DNA of 42,980 nucleotides from Micromonospora arborensis (lineage in GTDB: Bacteria > Actinomycetota > Actinomycetes > Mycobacteriales > Micromonosporaceae): contig NZ_PYBV01000004.1 in NCBI RefSeq assembly GCF_003205615.1, positions 1 to 42,980 of the forward strand, in the 5' to 3' direction. How positions within the stretch are numbered: the first letter of the stretch is position 1; every line of letters starts with the position of its first letter. The position numbers and the translations under genes were made by a program. Under the pieces are notes generated by a model. It did not search any database. It worked only from the letters and a program-made list of their open reading frames with translations, and was not told where the DNA came from. Shown here piece by piece: positions 41,260-42,980 of this stretch.

Positions 41260-41665
41260 TAGCGCTGTGCCCAGCTTGGCGGGCAGTCTGCGCCGCGTCG
41301 CGTTAACCTGTCCCCCACCAAGATCAGCTTTGGGGGGAGGGGAGTCTGGCACCGTCCTGGCGGCGACTCGTCAGGGAAGCGCCACGGCAGAAAAGTCGGG
41401 CAACTCGCCGGAGAGGGCGTTACTCGGCCGGGGTCTGAATCGATAGGGCAGGTTGCGAGGCTGGACGGCCCGAGCGGTCGTCCGGGGGTGTCGGGAGGGC
41501 GACTCCATTATCAAGTTTGGCTTGACGGCGCACGCATTACACGCGTGTAATTTGAATGGGGTTGTTCGCACGGAACGCAACAAAACGGGACCGGACGGAC
41601 AAGCACGCCTTTCGCGTGGGGGGTTGCAGCGGCGATGACGCCGGTGCGCGACAAGGAGGCATTTG
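41260..41665. other. Long regulatory region upstream of whiB
   Basis: No protein gene of normal size. It contains an imperfect C5/G6 hairpin (41311-41339), an AT-richer stretch from about 41500 to 41590 with the probable whiB promoter and a palindrome, and a 15-codon upstream ORF overlapping the whiB start. Long leaders and complex promoters are usual for developmental whiB genes. Confidence 0.55.
41522..41551 (+). promoter_or_regulatory. Probable whiB promoter with 16-bp palindrome over the -10
   Basis: TTGACG (41522-41527) and TGTAAT (41546-41551) are 18 bp apart, a good -35/-10 pair. ATTACACGCGTGTAAT (41536-41551) is a perfect 16-bp palindrome that covers the spacer end and the -10, as expected for a repressor or autoregulator site. 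The leader to 41666 would be about 108 nt. Confidence 0.6.
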
Positions 41666-41682
41666 ATGGACGGCCAGCTTGA
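41635..41682 (+). other. Possible 15-codon upstream ORF overlapping the whiB start
   Basis: ATG at 41635 to TGA at 41680-41682, encoding MTPVRDKEAFDGRPA. It runs out of frame through the whiB ribosome binding site and start codon. Its own binding site (GGGGGG, 11 nt away) is poor. Translation would interfere with or couple to whiB. Confidence 0.3.
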
Positions 41683-41923
41683 GGTGGCCGACCTGCTCGG
41701 AAACGCGCCGGAGTGGCAGGAGCGGGCCTTGTGCTCGCAGACCGACCCCGAAGCGTTCTTCCCCGAGAAGGGCGGCTCGACCCGCGAGGCGAAGCGGATC
41801 TGCTCGCGCTGCGAGGTCAAGACCGAATGCCTCGAATACGCTCTGGGTCACGACGAGCGGTTCGGCATCTGGGGTGGGCTCTCCGAGCGGGAGCGGCGCA
41901 AGTTGAAGCGGCGGGCTGCCTGA
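41666..41923 (+). CDS. whiB: WhiB-family iron-sulfur regulator (WhiB/WhiB2 type)
   Basis: 85 residues. The four cluster cysteines are C23, C46, C49 and C55 (C-x22-C-x2-C-x5-C), followed by the G-I-W-G-G turn (67-71) and a basic tail (RERRKLKRRAA) for DNA contact. The surrounding sequence, WQERALCSQTDPEAFFPEKG and LEYALGHDERFGIWGGLSER, is that of Streptomyces WhiB and mycobacterial WhiB2/WhmD, which act with WhiA or sigma-A in sporulation septation or cell division. ATG 41666 has GGAGG 7 nt upstream; the TTG three bases earlier is less likely. Linkage to cofD-cofE and to the two genes downstream mirrors the mycobacterial whiB2 locus. Confidence 0.95.
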   Translation: MDGQLEVADLLGNAPEWQERALCSQTDPEAFFPEKGGSTREAKRICSRCEVKTECLEYALGHDERFGIWGGLSERERRKLKRRAA

Positions 41924-41978
41924 GCGGTGCGAGGTTGGGGCGGTGGGGGCCGCCCGACTCACCCGCGCGGGGCTCAGC

Positions 41979-42428
41979 TCAGGCGAGCTCGTCGGGATCG
42001 ACCCCGAGAAGGTTCGCCACCTGTTCGATGATCACGTCATGCACAAGGTCGGCGAGGTCCTCACGGTCCATCGCCCGGAACTCCAGAGGCCGTCGGTACA
42101 GCACGATCCGCGGCGGCACCTCCTGGCGACCGGGACGGCCGGGCAGCAGCCGGGCCAGCGGGACCTCGCCGTCCTCCAGCACATCGGAGTCGTAGACGTT
42201 CAGGTCCGGCGGGACGTCCTCGACCGCGAACTCGACCCCGGCCAACTCCTTGGCGAACCGACGCTCCAGCGTCTCGACGGTGTCCAGGACCAGGTCGTCG
42301 AAGACCTCGGCCTTGGTCCGGGCCAGCGGCACGGTGGCCGGAACCAGCCGCCCGCGCAGGCCGCGCCCGTGCCGGTCACGGTGCACGCGCCGGCCAGGGC
42401 CGGGGCGGCGGTGTTCCGGGCTCGTCAT
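41979..42428 (-). CDS. Metallopeptidase-family (zincin-like) protein lacking HExxH
   Basis: 149 residues. A basic N-terminus (RRPGPGRRVHRDRHGRGLRG) is followed by the family core: FDDLVLDTVETLERRFAKEL, VEFAVEDVPPDL, PPRIVLYRRPLEFRA, ending LVHDVIIEQVANLLGVDPDE. In catalytic members the last segment reads HExGHHFG; here the aligned stretch is E-Q-V-A-N-L-L-G, so the zinc ligands and the catalytic glutamate are gone. It is probably a pseudo-enzyme or scaffold. ATG 42428 is preceded by TACCCT with a 7-nt gap and no Shine-Dalgarno sequence. It is convergent with whiB and divergent from the DUF3499 gene. I recall a related gene next to whiB2 in mycobacteria. Confidence 0.85.
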   Translation of the reverse strand: MTSPEHRRPGPGRRVHRDRHGRGLRGRLVPATVPLARTKAEVFDDLVLDTVETLERRFAKELAGVEFAVEDVPPDLNVYDSDVLEDGEVPLARLLPGRPGRQEVPPRIVLYRRPLEFRAMDREDLADLVHDVIIEQVANLLGVDPDELA

Positions 42429-42435
42429 GAGGCAA

Positions 42436-42441
42436 AGGGTA
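42436..42441 (-). promoter_or_regulatory. -10 box of a leaderless metallopeptidase-like transcript
   Basis: Minus strand TACCCT ends 7 nt before ATG 42428. Confidence 0.55.
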
Positions 42442-42568
42442 GCGCCCGCGTCGGGCTGGTCAGCGGCAGCGCCGCTACCATGGCGCGGCGAGCCCAGGAC
42501 GGCGAACTGTGATCACCACAACGGGCGTGTCGCAACGCGAACCGATGCGCCGGACCCGGTAATGGAGA

Positions 42569-42574
42569 TACCCT
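42569..42574 (+). promoter_or_regulatory. -10 box of a leaderless DUF3499 transcript
   Basis: TACCCT ends exactly 6 nt before GTG 42581; no Shine-Dalgarno sequence is present. Confidence 0.6.
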
Positions 42575-42580
42575 GCCGCC

Positions 42581-42949
42581 GTGAGGTCACCACGGCGCTG
42601 CTCCCGTAACGGCTGCCCCCGGCAGGCGGTCGCCACATTGACCTATGTCTACAACGAGTCGACAGCGGTGGTGGGGCCGCTGGCGGCGTTCGCCGAGCCA
42701 CACACGTACGACCTGTGTGAGCCGCACGCCCGTAGCCTGACCGCGCCTCGTGGCTGGGACGTCGTCCGGCACGAGGGCGAGTTCGAGCCGCCGCCGCCCA
42801 CCACCGACGACCTGGTCGCGCTGGCCGAGGCGGTACGCGAAGCCGCCCGCCCAGCCCCGCGCCCCCCGGACCCCGACCAGGGTCACCACGAGAACCCCCA
42901 CCAGACCGGCCGCCGAGGCCACCTCCGCGTAATCCCCCCCAACCACTAA
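42581..42949 (+). CDS. DUF3499 family protein
   Basis: 122 residues. It begins RSPRRCSRNGCPRQAVATLT and continues with YVYNESTAVVGPL and HTYDLCEPHARSLTAPRGWD, the pattern of actinobacterial DUF3499 proteins. C7, C12, C46 and nearby histidines (H41, H49) suggest a small metal-binding, zinc-ribbon-like fold. The C-terminal third is Pro/His-rich and probably disordered. The function is unknown, but the gene is conserved next to whiB2 in many actinobacteria. The GTG start lies 6 nt after a -10 box (leaderless). The stop is 31 bp before the window end. Confidence 0.88.
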   Translation: MRSPRRCSRNGCPRQAVATLTYVYNESTAVVGPLAAFAEPHTYDLCEPHARSLTAPRGWDVVRHEGEFEPPPPTTDDLVALAEAVREAARPAPRPPDPDQGHHENPHQTGRRGHLRVIPPNH

Positions 42950-42980
42950 CCCCTCCCGGCGGCCCCGCCCGCTTCCTGGC

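Noticed and set aside
1..42980. tRNA, rRNA, riboswitch or transposase genes
   Set aside because: I looked for tRNA-like cloverleaf and T-loop patterns and for DDE-type proteins and found none that I could support; a dedicated RNA search was not possible.

Overview
This is high-GC actinobacterial chromosome of Micromonosporaceae type, most likely Micromonospora or a close relative. The evidence is uniformly GC-rich third codon positions, many GTG starts, a WhiB regulator, coenzyme F420 biosynthesis genes, an SCO7613-type giant membrane protein, paired YbaB/WXG-like cassettes and large secreted subtilases. I see no rRNA, tRNA, transposase, phage gene or CRISPR array. The genus is an inference.

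Layout. 1-7974: a giant zinc-ribbon membrane protein and a UDP-sugar dehydrogenase (both minus), then a divergent FadE25-like acyl-CoA dehydrogenase. 8411-11658 (minus): a five-gene, tightly coupled cassette of two YbaB-like proteins, an EspC/WXG100-like small protein, a helical WXG/PPE-like protein and a two-TM protein. It looks like type VII-type cargo without a secretion machine. 11929-21817 (plus): two paralogous secreted subtilases flanking an ECF sigma factor, its overlapping CU044_5270-type membrane partner and a YcxB-like protein. 22100-26838: a Bcr/CflA-type drug exporter, a small membrane protein, an acyl-CoA thioesterase and an acetoacetate-CoA ligase. A perfect 31-bp inverted repeat at 26892-26968 closes this part.

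27030-42949 resembles the whiB2-fbiA-fbiB-mannose-1-phosphate guanylyltransferase neighbourhood of mycobacteria (Rv3255c-Rv3274c region, from memory). It holds a TIGR03089 protein, a GT4 glycosyltransferase, a GDP-mannose pyrophosphorylase, a Nudix hydrolase, a DUF3616-like protein and an ArsR-type regulator. The F420 genes cofE and cofD follow, then a four-TM protein and the FO synthase fbiC, so most of the F420 pathway lies within about 6 kb. After that come a Tat-signal small protein with a DUF4331 protein and a 109-residue partner, WhiB, a zincin-family protein that has lost HExxH, and a DUF3499 protein.

The main non-coding results are as follows. Seven genes have a TANNNT box ending 6-7 nt before the start codon (candidate leaderless mRNAs). 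Two divergent pairs share one symmetric ANNNTANNNT -10 element. The cofE stop codon lies in an exact 32-bp tandem duplication. A 16-bp perfect palindrome covers the probable whiB -10 element. The cofE product has only a remnant of the nitroreductase domain found in mycobacterial FbiB.
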